From DATARH01 sp963734125 (GTDB lineage Bacteria; Pseudomonadota; Alphaproteobacteria; ATCC43930; CGMCC-115725), in NCBI GenBank assembly GCA_963734125.1, contig CAVTGB010000016.1, forward strand, positions 13,169 to 77,168: DNA of 64,000 nucleotides, in the 5' to 3' direction. Positions 16,964 through 26,993 of the stretch are shown here, piece by piece. Numbering within the stretch: position 1 is the stretch's first letter; each line of letters opens with the position of its first letter. Made by a program: the position numbers and the translations under genes. The notes beneath the pieces were generated by a model. That model ran no database searches. It was not told where the DNA came from and saw only the letters and a program-made list of their open reading frames with translations.

Positions 16964-17301
16964 TTACACTGCATCCGGCCCGCGCTCGCCGGTTCGGATC
17001 CGCACCGCCTCCTCGATGGCGAGGACAAAGATCTTGCCATCGCCGATCTTGTCGGTCTTCGCGGCTTGCTGGATCGCCTCTATAGCACGCGTGGCGAGGG
17101 TCTCCTCGACCACCACCTCGATTTTGACCTTGGAGAGGAAGTCGATCACTATTCGGCGCCGCGATAGACTTCAGTGTGGCCCTTCTGGTGGCCGACCCCC
17201 CTCACCTCGCTGATGGTCATCCCGGTGATACCGATCTCGCTCAGCGCAGCTTTCACCTCATCGAGCCTGAACGGCTTGATGATCGCCTCGATTTTCTTCA
17301 T
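16964..17301 (-). pseudogene. glnK: Nitrogen regulatory protein P-II (GlnK), frameshifted at codon 51
   Basis: Full length would be 112 residues: MKKIEAIIKPFRLDEVKAAL to RIRTGERGPDAV. The first 50 codons are open from ATG 17301, then one base is missing in the codon for the T-loop Tyr51 (GAA-TAC-GTG reads GAA-TAG-TG; gap between 17149 and 17150). This gives TAG at 17151-17149, and the rest (IDFLSKVKIEVVVEE onward) is in another frame. P-II senses 2-oxoglutarate, ATP/ADP and glutamine (by uridylylation of Tyr51) and blocks AmtB. A sigma-54-like promoter lies 40 bases upstream and two amtB genes are nearby. Because the downstream codons remain conserved, a sequence error is likely. Confidence 0.88.
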
Positions 17302-17340
17302 CGCCTCACCATTGGCAGGCCCATGCGCCTTTCATCCCGC

Positions 17341-17355
17341 GCATGAACCGTGCCA
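17341..17355 (-). promoter_or_regulatory. Sigma-54 promoter for glnK
   Basis: On the minus strand TGGCACGGTTCATGC matches the RpoN consensus TGGCACG-N4-TTGC at all positions but one (A for the first T of TTGC). Transcription would begin near 17330, about 30 bases before the glnK ATG. This fits NtrC-activated expression in nitrogen limitation. Confidence 0.75.
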
Positions 17356-17411
17356 AAGGCTGCCGTCGTTGACCCCCGGGGACCCGGTTTTGTCTGTCCT
17401 CGCCTCGCGTC

Positions 17412-18674
17412 CTAGAACACGATGCCGGTTTCGATGAGAAACCTCGCCTGGGTGCTCGTGCCGCCGCTGGTCCCGAATCCGAAGCCTTTGGTAAAGCTGG
17501 TCAGATCCACGAGCGAGGCTTCACCGCGCAGAAAATAGATCCCGTTCTGGTAGGTCGGGGTCAGGGTGAACGACATCGCCGAGCTGCCGGGACCGTAGCC
17601 GAGGGGGCCAGAGCCGCCGACGGTTCCGGCCCCGCTCGACCCGATATACTCCCAGCGCCCGGCCAGGTTGACGTTGTCGTTGATCGAATAATTGGCGAGG
17701 ACCGCACCGCCGAACGTCGAGGATGATACCAAGGCCGGTAGAAAGGCCTTATCGGAGTCGGTCTGGCTGTATTGGATATAGGGAGTGATCGTCCAGGGCG
17801 CGGCATTGTAGGTGTAGGCGGCTTCGATCATCATGCTGTTGTTGAATTCCGGTGCCGCGGGGGTCGCCGGCGGCCCGGCCGAGGTGACGCGGCTGACCGG
17901 CCCCATGCCGGCGAGAACGAACGAATTGGCGGGATCGACCGTCCATGTCGCCGAGCCGGACAGGTAGTTGTATTGCCCGCTGTAAAAGCCGTCGTTCAGC
18001 GAAAAGGCCCAGGCCACCGGACCCGTCGTCAAATTGGCCTGGACGCCCTGGTTGACGATGTTTTCCTGGTTCCACAACAGGCCGCGCTCGATGTTCATGT
18101 TCTGGAAGGTAAACGCGGATTCGGCGCCCATCAGGGTCGGCAACTTGCCGCCCTGGACATTGAAACTGTCGTTGAAGACGATCTTGCCCCAGGCCACCGG
18201 CAGCCCGCCGAAGGTGCCGTTTACCGTGGTCGACATCTTGGTGTAGGGGACGCTGACAGTCGGGAACGAATAAATTCCGGGTTCGACGAAGAACTGGAAC
18301 CACCCCGAGGTGGTTTGCAGGATGGCCTGGGCGTTGCTGATGTCGAGATTGCCGCCTTTATTGCCGAAGACGGGATCGGTCTGGCCCAATACAAGGCCGC
18401 TGACCGCGCCGGTTACGTACATCGGACCGAAAAACGGCGTAACATCGAGGTGCATCGGGTCCGGGTTGGCGACGAGGGGTCCCGCCATCGACGGGTTGGT
18501 CATCGCGTTCGAGGTCGGCGCTGCGGGCGCCGCCGCGGCCGGTGCGCCTGGTGCGGGCGCCGCGGCGGGCGGCGGTTGCTGCGCCCACGCAGCGCCATCG
18601 GCGCCCAGCTGCCACGCCGCCGCGACGAGGCAAGCGGCCGCCAGTCGCAAACCGGTCCAGAACGGTGATCTCAT
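17412..18674 (-). CDS. Outer-membrane beta-barrel (porin-like) protein
   Basis: 420 residues. A signal peptide (about 1-31, ending GAAWAQ) is followed by an Ala/Pro-rich linker to about 60, then alternating beta strands rich in aromatic residues (FQFFVEPGIYSFPTVSVPYT, GWFQFF, WEYIG) and a C-terminal Phe (LIETGIVF), the usual barrel-assembly signal. It resembles the large porins found beside glnK/amt genes in some acetic-acid-type alphaproteobacteria; the substrate is unknown. Lying between glnK and amtB1 on the same strand suggests a link with nitrogen uptake. It ends 111 bases before the glnK start. Confidence 0.78.
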   Translation of the reverse strand: MRSPFWTGLRLAAACLVAAAWQLGADGAAWAQQPPPAAAPAPGAPAAAAPAAPTSNAMTNPSMAGPLVANPDPMHLDVTPFFGPMYVTGAVSGLVLGQTDPVFGNKGGNLDISNAQAILQTTSGWFQFFVEPGIYSFPTVSVPYTKMSTTVNGTFGGLPVAWGKIVFNDSFNVQGGKLPTLMGAESAFTFQNMNIERGLLWNQENIVNQGVQANLTTGPVAWAFSLNDGFYSGQYNYLSGSATWTVDPANSFVLAGMGPVSRVTSAGPPATPAAPEFNNSMMIEAAYTYNAAPWTITPYIQYSQTDSDKAFLPALVSSSTFGGAVLANYSINDNVNLAGRWEYIGSSGAGTVGGSGPLGYGPGSSAMSFTLTPTYQNGIYFLRGEASLVDLTSFTKGFGFGTSGGTSTQARFLIETGIVF

Positions 18675-18886
18675 CGAGTTCGTCCCCTGTTAAACTGCCG
18701 GAACCAAACGCCATTCGATCGCGCGAATAGCCATGAGGGCATTATGCGGTCGGGGTCTTAGACACCGCCAGTAGATAAAGAAACAAGATCGCTGCATTGC
18801 GCTAAATCTAAAGAGCTCATTGGCAAAACCGCCACAGATCGCCCAGAAAATCGGCATTTTCGCGCCATCGCCGATGCAAGCGGTCG

Positions 18887-20218
18887 TCATTGTACGATCT
18901 CGCCGTGGATCGCGAGATCGAGCCCCTCGCGCTCAGTATCCAAATCGACCCGCAGGCCGATCGCCAGATCGACCAGCTTCAAGATGATCAACGACGCGAT
19001 CGCGTCGTATGCGGCGGTGCAGGCGACGCCATAGAGCTGGATCAGCACCTGGCGTGCATTGCCGTCAATGAGGCCGCTGTGGCCGGCGCCGCCGACCGCC
19101 GACACCGCGAGAACGCCGGTCAGAATCGCGCCGGTGGCGCCGCCGATCCCATGCACGCCGAAGGCGTCGAGGCTGTCGTCATAACCGAGCAGGTTTTTCA
19201 GGCCCGTCGCCCCCCAAAAACAGGCGGCCCCGGCCGCGATCCCGATGATCAAGGCGCCGCGCGGATCGACAAACCCCGACGCCGGGGTGATCGCCACCAG
19301 CCCGGCGACCGCGCCGGAAATGATGCCAAGGACGCTCGGCTTGCCCCTCAACCCCCATTCGACAAACATCCAGGTCAAGGCGGCGGTCGCCGTGGCGATC
19401 TGGGTCACCGCCATCGCCATGCCGGCACTGCCGTTGGCCGCCGTCGCCGAGCCGGCGTTGAAGCCGAACCAGCCGACCCACAGGAGCGAGGCACCGATGA
19501 CGCTGAAGACGAGGTTGTGCGGCGCCATGGGCTCCGTGCCATAGCCGCGCCGCCGGCCCATCACCAGGCAGGCCATCAGCCCCGCGACCCCGGAATTGAT
19601 GTGCACCACGGTGCCGCCGGCGAAATCGAGGATCCCGGCGTCATTGAGAAAGCCGCCCGGGCCCCACACCCAATGCGCGATCGGCGCGTAGACGACGACC
19701 GCCCACAGCCCGATAAACCACAACAGCGCGGAGAATTTCATGCGGTCGGCAAAGGCGCCGCAGATCAGCGCCGGAGTGATGATCGCGAACGTCATCTGGA
19801 AGCACATGTAGACCGATTCGGGGATGGTCTTGGCGAGGTCGTTGACCGAATCGATCGTCATTCCGTTCAGCATCAGGCGGCTGAAACCGCCGAAAAACGG
19901 TGTGCCGTCGGTGAACGCCATGCTGTAGCCGACGATCGTCCACAGCACGGTGACAAGGCAGGTCACCGCAAAGCTCTGCATAACGGTGGCGAGCACGTTC
20001 TTCTTGCGCACCATGCCGCCGTAGAAGAGCGCCAGCCCGGGGATCGTCATCATCAGAACGAGCGCGGTCGAGGTCAGCATCCAGGCGGTATCGCCGCTGT
20101 CCAGCTTCGGCGCCGCGGCGGCCGGCGCCGCGGTTTGGGCCATCGCGGAGACGGCCCAAGCCGAGGCGAACAGCACCACGCCGACGAGGCGCCGGACCAG
20201 TCGGTTGACAAAGCGCAT
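18887..20218 (-). CDS. amtB: Ammonium transporter, first copy (with signal peptide)
   Basis: 443 residues with 11 predicted membrane helices after a cleavable signal peptide (ASAWAVSAMAQ). Amt landmarks are GDTAWMLTSTALVLMMTIPG, FYGGMVRKKNVL, DFAGGTVVHINSGVAGLMA (with the conserved pore His), WFGFNAGSA and FGVHGIGGATGAILTGV (second pore His). The conducted species is NH4+/NH3, and P-II binds its cytosolic face. ATG 20218 is chosen because it gives the signal peptide. It lies 137 bases downstream of the second amtB on the same strand, so the two may be cotranscribed. Confidence 0.94.
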   Translation of the reverse strand: MRFVNRLVRRLVGVVLFASAWAVSAMAQTAAPAAAAPKLDSGDTAWMLTSTALVLMMTIPGLALFYGGMVRKKNVLATVMQSFAVTCLVTVLWTIVGYSMAFTDGTPFFGGFSRLMLNGMTIDSVNDLAKTIPESVYMCFQMTFAIITPALICGAFADRMKFSALLWFIGLWAVVVYAPIAHWVWGPGGFLNDAGILDFAGGTVVHINSGVAGLMACLVMGRRRGYGTEPMAPHNLVFSVIGASLLWVGWFGFNAGSATAANGSAGMAMAVTQIATATAALTWMFVEWGLRGKPSVLGIISGAVAGLVAITPASGFVDPRGALIIGIAAGAACFWGATGLKNLLGYDDSLDAFGVHGIGGATGAILTGVLAVSAVGGAGHSGLIDGNARQVLIQLYGVACTAAYDAIASLIILKLVDLAIGLRVDLDTEREGLDLAIHGEIVQ

Positions 20219-20355
20219 TCCCGGTCTCCCCGAACCCCGAGCGTGCGGCCCCCTGGTGGGGTGTCGCCGCTCGCTCATGCGACGCCGGGCATGCAACGCC
20301 GGGAAGCGGAACCCGCCTCCCGGCGCGCAACCCCCCAAAAGGCGATGCGGTCGGC

Positions 20356-21678
20356 CTATTCGCCTTCCACACCGATCGCATAGGCGGTTTCGCCGTGAAC
20401 CGCGTCGTCGCCGACCATCAGCGTCGCCTCGTCCATGCGCAGCGGCACGAAGATCGAGATCACCTTGAGGATGATGAACGTCATGATCGCGTTGTAGGCG
20501 ATGATGAACACCGCCGCCTCAAGCTGGTGGAGGAGCTGGAGACCCGTGTCGCCGTAGAGCAGACCCGTAACGCTGACCCCGGGCGCATCCTTGTCGGTGC
20601 CGATATATTCGAGCATGTCCGGGTTGGCGAGGATGCCGACGAGCAGACCACCGGTCAGGCCGGCAACCCCGTGGGTCGAAAACACGCTCAGCGTATCGTC
20701 GACCTTCATCATGAACCGGGCCTTTTGCAGCTTGTTCATCGCCAACCACGGAATGATGCCGGCGACGATGCCGACGATGATGGCTCCCCAGCCATCGACG
20801 AAGCCGGCGGAGGGGGTGATCGCCACCAGGCCCGCGATCATGCCGTTGACCGCGCCGATGATCGACGGCTTGCCGTAGGCTATCTTGTCCATCAGGATCC
20901 AGACGATCAGCGCGACCGCCGTCGCGGTGTTGGTGTTGAGCACGGCGGCGCCGGCATCGGCGTTGGCGAAATAGGGATCGCCGCCGTTGAAGCCGTTCCA
21001 GCCCAGCCACAGAATGCCGGCGCCGATCAACGCCACTAATAGGCTATTGGGCGGAAAGTTATCGCGATCCGCTTGCAGGCGCGGCCCGATCACCGCCGCG
21101 GCGACGAACCCGGATGTGCCGGCGGCGAGATGGATCACGTAGCCGCCCGAAAAATCCTGTGCACCCAAGACCGAGAGCCAGCCGCCCCCCCACAGGCTGA
21201 ACGCCCCGACCGTATAAACCAGGGTCATCCACACCGGGCAGAAGATCACCCACGCCGCGAAATTCATGCGGCCGAGCACCGAGCCCGCGAGGATGATCAC
21301 CGTGATCGCGGCGAACACGAACTGGAAGAATATCAAAGTGGCCATCGGGAAGGTCAGATCGGGCATGCCCGCGGCCGCGGCCGGTATGGTCGCCTGGCCC
21401 AAGGTAAAACTCGCCGAGGTTGCCAACATCGGTTTCCCGAGAAATGGAAACAGCTGTGGTCCGAATGCCATATTGTAGTCAAACAGGATCCATACCACCA
21501 AGACCGAAGCGAAGGCGTAGAAGCACATGAAGGCCGAATTGATTGCCCATTTTTTCTTGACGATGCCACCGTATAGCACCGCCAGTCCGGGTATACTTTG
21601 CAGGCCGACAAAAGTAGCTGCCGCCAACTGCCATGCATTGTTTCCCGAATCTAGCCATTTAGGCGATGGTACGAGCAT
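20356..21678 (-). CDS. amtB: Ammonium transporter, second copy (no signal peptide)
   Basis: 440 residues from ATG 21678 with GGGGAT upstream. Amt family motifs are GNNAWQLAAATFVGLQSIPG, YGGIVKKKWAINSAF, DFSGGYVIHLAAGTSGFVA (pore His), WLGWNGFNGGDPY and FSTHGVAGLTGGLLVGILA (pore His). It differs clearly from the first copy: there is no cleavable leader and the cytosolic loops differ, so the pair is an old duplication or separate acquisition. A sigma-54-like promoter lies about 96 bases upstream. The C-terminus (LMVGDDAVHGETAYAIG) is the segment that couples AmtB subunits and GlnK. Confidence 0.94.
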   Translation of the reverse strand: MLVPSPKWLDSGNNAWQLAAATFVGLQSIPGLAVLYGGIVKKKWAINSAFMCFYAFASVLVVWILFDYNMAFGPQLFPFLGKPMLATSASFTLGQATIPAAAAGMPDLTFPMATLIFFQFVFAAITVIILAGSVLGRMNFAAWVIFCPVWMTLVYTVGAFSLWGGGWLSVLGAQDFSGGYVIHLAAGTSGFVAAAVIGPRLQADRDNFPPNSLLVALIGAGILWLGWNGFNGGDPYFANADAGAAVLNTNTATAVALIVWILMDKIAYGKPSIIGAVNGMIAGLVAITPSAGFVDGWGAIIVGIVAGIIPWLAMNKLQKARFMMKVDDTLSVFSTHGVAGLTGGLLVGILANPDMLEYIGTDKDAPGVSVTGLLYGDTGLQLLHQLEAAVFIIAYNAIMTFIILKVISIFVPLRMDEATLMVGDDAVHGETAYAIGVEGE

Positions 21679-21773
21679 TGATTTATCCCCTGTTTCCTCT
21701 GCCGCGACGACGCTCACAACCCGCGGTACAAGAACGTCGGGCCGATTGAGCGGACCAAGCGAGATTGGTGAAG

Positions 21774-21788
21774 GCAAGAGGCATGCCA
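21774..21788 (-). promoter_or_regulatory. Sigma-54-like promoter for the second amtB
   Basis: Minus strand TGGCATGCCTCTTGC: the -24 GG and -12 GC and the TTGC are exact, with one mismatch (T for C at position 6 of TGGCACG). Transcription start is expected near 21763, with an 85-base leader. Confidence 0.7.
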
Positions 21789-21900
21789 GACGAATGGCCC
21801 CCGGGGAATTGGCGGCTGAGCACGGCCCTTTTTGGGTTGCCGATCCCCCGCTCAAATCGCGAGGACGCGAACTGCACACGAATTAGGCAAACCCGGTGGC

Positions 21901-21955
21901 CCGGCTTATCGCAGCAGCCCCGGCTTATCGCAGCAGCCCGGCTTATCGCAGCGTG
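21901..21955. repeat. Three tandem copies of an 18-19 base unit
   Basis: CCGGCTTATCGCAGCAGCC occurs three times in tandem, with one base of length variation and a diverged end in the last copy. It lies upstream of the small secreted-protein gene and outside any confident coding region. Confidence 0.75.
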
Positions 21956-21985
21956 GCTGCTTTGCAGGGAGCCCGGATTTTGGGT

Positions 21986-22354
21986 ATGCATCGGCGCATG
22001 GCGATCGTCGACGCGACCATGGTTCGCACCCGGGTACTGGCGGCAGGGATGGCCGTTCTCGCGGCGAGTCTCGCGGCTCCGACGATCAACGGTGAAGCCG
22101 AGGACAGCCCGAGCGCGATCACCTGCACCAATCCCTATAGCGGCACGTCGTGGCAGATCATCATCGATTACCGAAAATCCACCGTCGATGCGAATGCGGC
22201 CGCGATCACTCCCTCCGAGATTTCCTGGTTCGACCCCAAGGACGGCGGCAACTATGCGCTCGACCGAGAATCCGGCGATCTCACCGCAAGCGTCGCGTCG
22301 AGCACCGGAGGCTATTTTCGGCGCGCGCATTGCGCTTTGAAGACCCCGCGGTGA
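21986..22354 (+). CDS. Small secreted protein, function unknown
   Basis: 122 residues from ATG 21986. An alternative start at 22019 (MVRTRVLAAGMAVLAASLAA) gives a cleaner signal peptide of about 27 residues. The mature part has two cysteines (AITCTNPYSG and RRAHCALKTP), aromatic residues and a short strand-rich pattern (WQIIIDYRKSTVDAN, SWFDPKDGGNYALDR). No family recognised. The gene is followed by 4 bases and then the phosphatase-kinase gene on the same strand, so it may be the extracytoplasmic partner of that membrane-anchored signalling protein; that is inference. Confidence 0.6.
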   Translation: MHRRMAIVDATMVRTRVLAAGMAVLAASLAAPTINGEAEDSPSAITCTNPYSGTSWQIIIDYRKSTVDANAAAITPSEISWFDPKDGGNYALDRESGDLTASVASSTGGYFRRAHCALKTPR

Positions 22355-22358
22355 CGGG

Positions 22359-24152
22359 GTGAGGCCCGTTCGCGATGATCCCGGTCGCGATCCGGGCCCT
22401 GGTCCGGGCCAGCGGCAACCCGGCGAAGGCGGCGCCGTCAGCACCGGGGCGACGCTCGAACTCGGCGTCCGGGCGAGCATCGGGTTCGCCTCGAAGACCG
22501 GGCAGCGCAAGGAGAACGAGGATTTCGCCGGCGCCCTCACCGGCGCAGAGCTGGCCGAGCCGCGCCAGGAGGTGATCGCCGCGATCGCCGACGGGATCGG
22601 CGGCGCCAAAGGCGGACGCGTCGCGGCCGAGACGGCGGTGCGCGGTTTTCTCGACGGATTTTGTGACCTTCCCGAAACCATGGAGGTGCAGCGCGCCGGC
22701 GCGACGATCGTCAGCGCACTCAACGGCTGGATCAATTCCTTGGGCCGGCAAGACCCCGCGCTCACCGGGATGGGCTGCACCTTTACCGCGCTCGTCCTGC
22801 GCGGCCGCCTCGCCCACCTGCTGCATGTCGGGGATACTCGCGCCTACCGGCTGAGCGGCGAGCGCATGACGTGTCTGACCACCGACCATGTCCGCCCGCA
22901 AACCACCGGCCGCTCGAATACGCTGACCCGCGCGCTCGGCGTCGAGCCGGAAGTGCGCCTCGATTACGCGACGCAGCCGGTGGCGTTGCACGACCGCTTC
23001 TTGTTGTGCAGCGACGGCGTGCACGGGTTCCTCGCCGATCAGCGCATTGCCGACATCCTGCGTCAGCGCTCCGCCCCAGCAGATGCCGCCGGCGCCCTGG
23101 TCGCCGCGGCGCTGCGCGCCGACAGCACCGACAACTGCACTGCCCTCGTTCTCGACGTGGTGGCGCTGCCGACCGCGGGATCGGCGGACATCAGCGCCGC
23201 CATCCGCCAGCTGCCGGTGATCCCGGTACCCGAGCTCGGCGAGACGGTTGATGGCTTTGTTTTGAGGGCGCTGATCTCGGACGGCCGGTACACGAGGCTT
23301 TTCGCCGCCGAGGACGAGATCGAGGGGGGCGAAGCCGCCTTGAAGTTCCCCAAGCCGCAGATCGCCAGCATCGAAGCCTTTCGCCTCGCCTTCCTGCGCG
23401 AGGCATGGGTCGGCGCGCGGGTGCGCAATCCCTGGGTCGGGCGCGTGATCGAACTGCCACCGGGGCGCCAGAGCTGCCTCTACACAGTGATGCCGCTCTA
23501 TCAGGGCGAGCTTCTCGAAGGGCGGCTGTCGCGGGCTCCCGCGGTCGGACTGGAAGAGGGGCGCCACATCACAATCACGCTCGCGCGCGCGATCGCCGGG
23601 CTCCACCGCGCCGGCATCATCCATCGCGACATCAAGCCCGACAATATAATCCTCGAAGGCGGCGGTTCATTGAAGCTAATCGATTTGGGCGTGGTTCGGG
23701 TCCCCGGCCTCGAGGAATTTCCCCCCGAGAACATCCCCGGCACCGCGGCCTATATGGCGCCCGAGATGTTCGCCGGCGAACCCGGCAACGAGGCCACCGA
23801 CATCTATGCCCTCGGCGTCACGATGTTCCGCGCCTTCGCCGGCCAATACCCCTACGGCAACGCCGACGCCACGAGCCTGCCGCGCCGCACCCGGCCGACC
23901 GACTTGTCGGCGTTGCGGCCGGATCTTCCGGCCTGGCTCGAAGCGGCGCTGGCGCGCGCGATCGCGACCGATCCAGCGAAGCGCTTTGACGACATGATCG
24001 AGTTCGCGCTGGTGATGGAGGCCGGACCGGCGCGGGCGCCCGACGAAATCCGCCGACCGCAGACCCTGTACGAACGCGCCCCGATCCGTGTCTGGCAAGG
24101 CGTCGCCGCGCTCCTGGCTCTGGCGCTCCTGGCTTCGCTCCTCGTGCGATAA
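22359..24152 (+). CDS. PP2C-type phosphatase fused to Ser/Thr protein kinase, C-terminal membrane anchor
   Basis: 597 residues. The N-terminal PP2C domain (about 35-275) has the metal-site pattern GQRKENEDF, IADGIGGAKGG, GMGCTFTALVL, HVGDTRAYRL, LLCSDGVHGF and DSTDNCTALV. The C-terminal Hanks-type kinase (about 300-560) has ALKFPKP (putative Lys), HRDIKPDNIILEGG, DLG in place of DFG, and GTAAYMAPEMFAG. The last ~20 residues (WQGVAALLALALLASLLVR) form one membrane helix, keeping both domains in the cytosol. Known fusions of this kind can be linked to nitrogen transport genes. The start is uncertain (GTG 22359). Substrates are unknown; the neighbours are nitrogen genes and an AIM24 protein. Confidence 0.88.
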   Translation: MRPVRDDPGRDPGPGPGQRQPGEGGAVSTGATLELGVRASIGFASKTGQRKENEDFAGALTGAELAEPRQEVIAAIADGIGGAKGGRVAAETAVRGFLDGFCDLPETMEVQRAGATIVSALNGWINSLGRQDPALTGMGCTFTALVLRGRLAHLLHVGDTRAYRLSGERMTCLTTDHVRPQTTGRSNTLTRALGVEPEVRLDYATQPVALHDRFLLCSDGVHGFLADQRIADILRQRSAPADAAGALVAAALRADSTDNCTALVLDVVALPTAGSADISAAIRQLPVIPVPELGETVDGFVLRALISDGRYTRLFAAEDEIEGGEAALKFPKPQIASIEAFRLAFLREAWVGARVRNPWVGRVIELPPGRQSCLYTVMPLYQGELLEGRLSRAPAVGLEEGRHITITLARAIAGLHRAGIIHRDIKPDNIILEGGGSLKLIDLGVVRVPGLEEFPPENIPGTAAYMAPEMFAGEPGNEATDIYALGVTMFRAFAGQYPYGNADATSLPRRTRPTDLSALRPDLPAWLEAALARAIATDPAKRFDDMIEFALVMEAGPARAPDEIRRPQTLYERAPIRVWQGVAALLALALLASLLVR

Positions 24153-24160
24153 GCCGGCAG

Positions 24161-24931
24161 TCAGCTGTTGTCGCTTCTGCCGAACAGGCTGCCCAGGATG
24201 CCGCCGACCACGGCTGCCCCTGCGGCGGTGCCGACGCTCCCGGAACTCGCCGCCTCGGGTTGCGCCGGCAAATAGCGCGCGATTTCCTCGGCGAGATTGA
24301 GGATCGGCATGCTCTGGAGGACGATATGCCCGGGTCCGGTCAGCGTCGCCAGGAACAGGCCCTCGCCGCCGAACAGGATGTTCTTGAAGCCGCGCACCAT
24401 CTGGATGTCGAACTGAATGGTCGGGTCCATCACTCCGACATGACCGGCATGGACGAGGAGCTTTTCTCCCGCGGCCAGATCGCGTTCAACGATCTCGCCG
24501 GAGAGATCGAGGAAGACCGTGCCGGGGCCGGTCACCTTCTGGAGGATGAAGCCCTGGCCGCCGAAAAACCCGGCGCCGATGCGCTGCTGCCAGGCGATCG
24601 CGAAGGTCACCGATTTTTCCGCGCAGAGAAAGGTTTCCTTGCGGCAAATCAAGGACTGGCCCGCCGCCAGCTGGATCGGCATGATCGCGCCGGGAAAGCG
24701 CGGCGCAAAGGCGACGTGGCCGTTGCCGCGCGACGTAAAATCGGTAACGAAGAAACCGCCGCCGCTCGCGCTGCGCATGATCCCGGCGAGAAACCCGCCG
24801 CCGGTGTTGGTATTCATCTCGATGGCGTCGTTCATCCAGCACATCGAATTGGTCAGGCTGTAGACGATCTCGCCAGGCGCGAGATCGATCGCCACCGTCT
24901 GCATGACCGTTCCGGAAATCGCGTAGCGCAT
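24161..24931 (-). CDS. AIM24-family (TIGR00266-like) protein
   Basis: 256 residues. The family's beta-rich core covers about 1-215: MRYAISGTVMQTVAIDLAPG, MNTNTGGGFLAGIMRSASGG, GFFGGQGFILQKVTGPG, HAGHVGVMDPTIQFDIQMV and FFGGEGLF-like GGEGLFLATLTGPG. The C-terminus (AAGAAVVGGILGSLFGRSDNS) is a Gly-rich, perhaps membrane-active tail. Bacterial members have no proven function; one eukaryotic relative is mitochondrial. It is convergent with the kinase gene and separate from glnA, which ends 118 bases away in the same direction. Confidence 0.85.
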   Translation of the reverse strand: MRYAISGTVMQTVAIDLAPGEIVYSLTNSMCWMNDAIEMNTNTGGGFLAGIMRSASGGGFFVTDFTSRGNGHVAFAPRFPGAIMPIQLAAGQSLICRKETFLCAEKSVTFAIAWQQRIGAGFFGGQGFILQKVTGPGTVFLDLSGEIVERDLAAGEKLLVHAGHVGVMDPTIQFDIQMVRGFKNILFGGEGLFLATLTGPGHIVLQSMPILNLAEEIARYLPAQPEAASSGSVGTAAGAAVVGGILGSLFGRSDNS

Positions 24932-24999
24932 CGCTGTTCCCCCCGTTCGGCGAGCCACGCCAGTTTATCATGCTGCTTATCATTATGGGGCAAACGAAA

Positions 25000-25022
25000 G
25001 GGGCCGGGTGTTGCCCGGCCCC
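25000..25022 (-). terminator. Rho-independent terminator after glnA
   Basis: Minus strand GGGGCCGGGCAACACCCGGCCCC followed by TTTCGTTT, 26 bases past the glnA stop. An 8-9 bp GC stem with a T-rich tail. Confidence 0.85.
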
Positions 25023-25048
25023 TTGGCGCTTGGATATGCAAAGTCGGG

Positions 25049-26458
<1,410 letters not shown>

Positions 26459-26509
26459 CGCCCCATTCCGTTGGCTGGTTGAGAGTTGAAAGGATGGCTC
26501 GGTATCGGC

Positions 26510-26848
26510 TCAGATCGCGTCCGGCCCGCGCTCGCCGGTGCGGATCCGGATCGCCTCGTCGATCGTCGATACGAAAATCTTGCCGTCGCCGATCCGCCCG
26601 GTATGGGCGGCCAGCTGGATCGCCTCGACGGCGCGCTCGACCATCGAATCTTCCATCACCACCTCGATTTTGACCTTGGGCAGGAAATCGACCACATATT
26701 CGGCCCCGCGATAGAGCTCGGTATGGCCCTTCTGCCGGCCAAAGCCCTTGGCCTCGGTGACGGTAATGCCCTTGATCCCGACCTCGTGAAGGGCTTCCTT
26801 CACCTCGTCGAGCTTGAACGGCTTGATGATCGCCTCGACCTTCTTCAT
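26510..26848 (-). CDS. glnB: Nitrogen regulatory protein P-II (GlnB)
   Basis: 112 residues, intact. It starts MKKVEAIIKPFKLDEVKEAL; the T-loop has the uridylylation Tyr51 in LYRGAEYVVDFLPK, and the B loop (TGRIGDGKIFV) and C loop (RIRTGERGPDAI) are present. It signals carbon/nitrogen state to GlnE and NtrB and sits before glnA in an operon. It is the intact counterpart of the broken glnK at 17 kb; residues KTDKIGD there versus HTGRIGD here show the two are distinct genes. Confidence 0.97.
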   Translation of the reverse strand: MKKVEAIIKPFKLDEVKEALHEVGIKGITVTEAKGFGRQKGHTELYRGAEYVVDFLPKVKIEVVMEDSMVERAVEAIQLAAHTGRIGDGKIFVSTIDEAIRIRTGERGPDAI

Positions 26849-26896
26849 CGAAATCCACTCTCTGTGCGCGCAGCGCCGCTCATGACGCCACGCAGA

Positions 26897-26911
26897 GCAT
26901 AACCCATGCCA
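26897..26911 (-). promoter_or_regulatory. Possible sigma-54 promoter for glnBA
   Basis: Minus strand TGGCATGGGTTATGC keeps the -24 GG and -12 GC with two mismatches to TGGCACG-N4-TTGC. It lies about 50 bases upstream of the glnB ATG, where such a promoter drives glnBA in related bacteria. Confidence 0.55.
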
Positions 26912-26993
26912 GGGCCGGGCCGCGATGGCGAAGACGGCGGAAGCGAATTATGCCCGTTTTTTGGGCAAAGATCCCGCCGTCGCTGCCTTATTT

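Noticed and set aside
22359..22560. An upstream start for the phosphatase-kinase
   Set aside because: The first ~30 residues are Pro/Gly-rich and unconserved; the start is left uncertain rather than moved.
21683..22780. Minus-strand open frame opposite the secreted protein and kinase
   Set aside because: No family motifs, low complexity; a shadow of the plus-strand genes.
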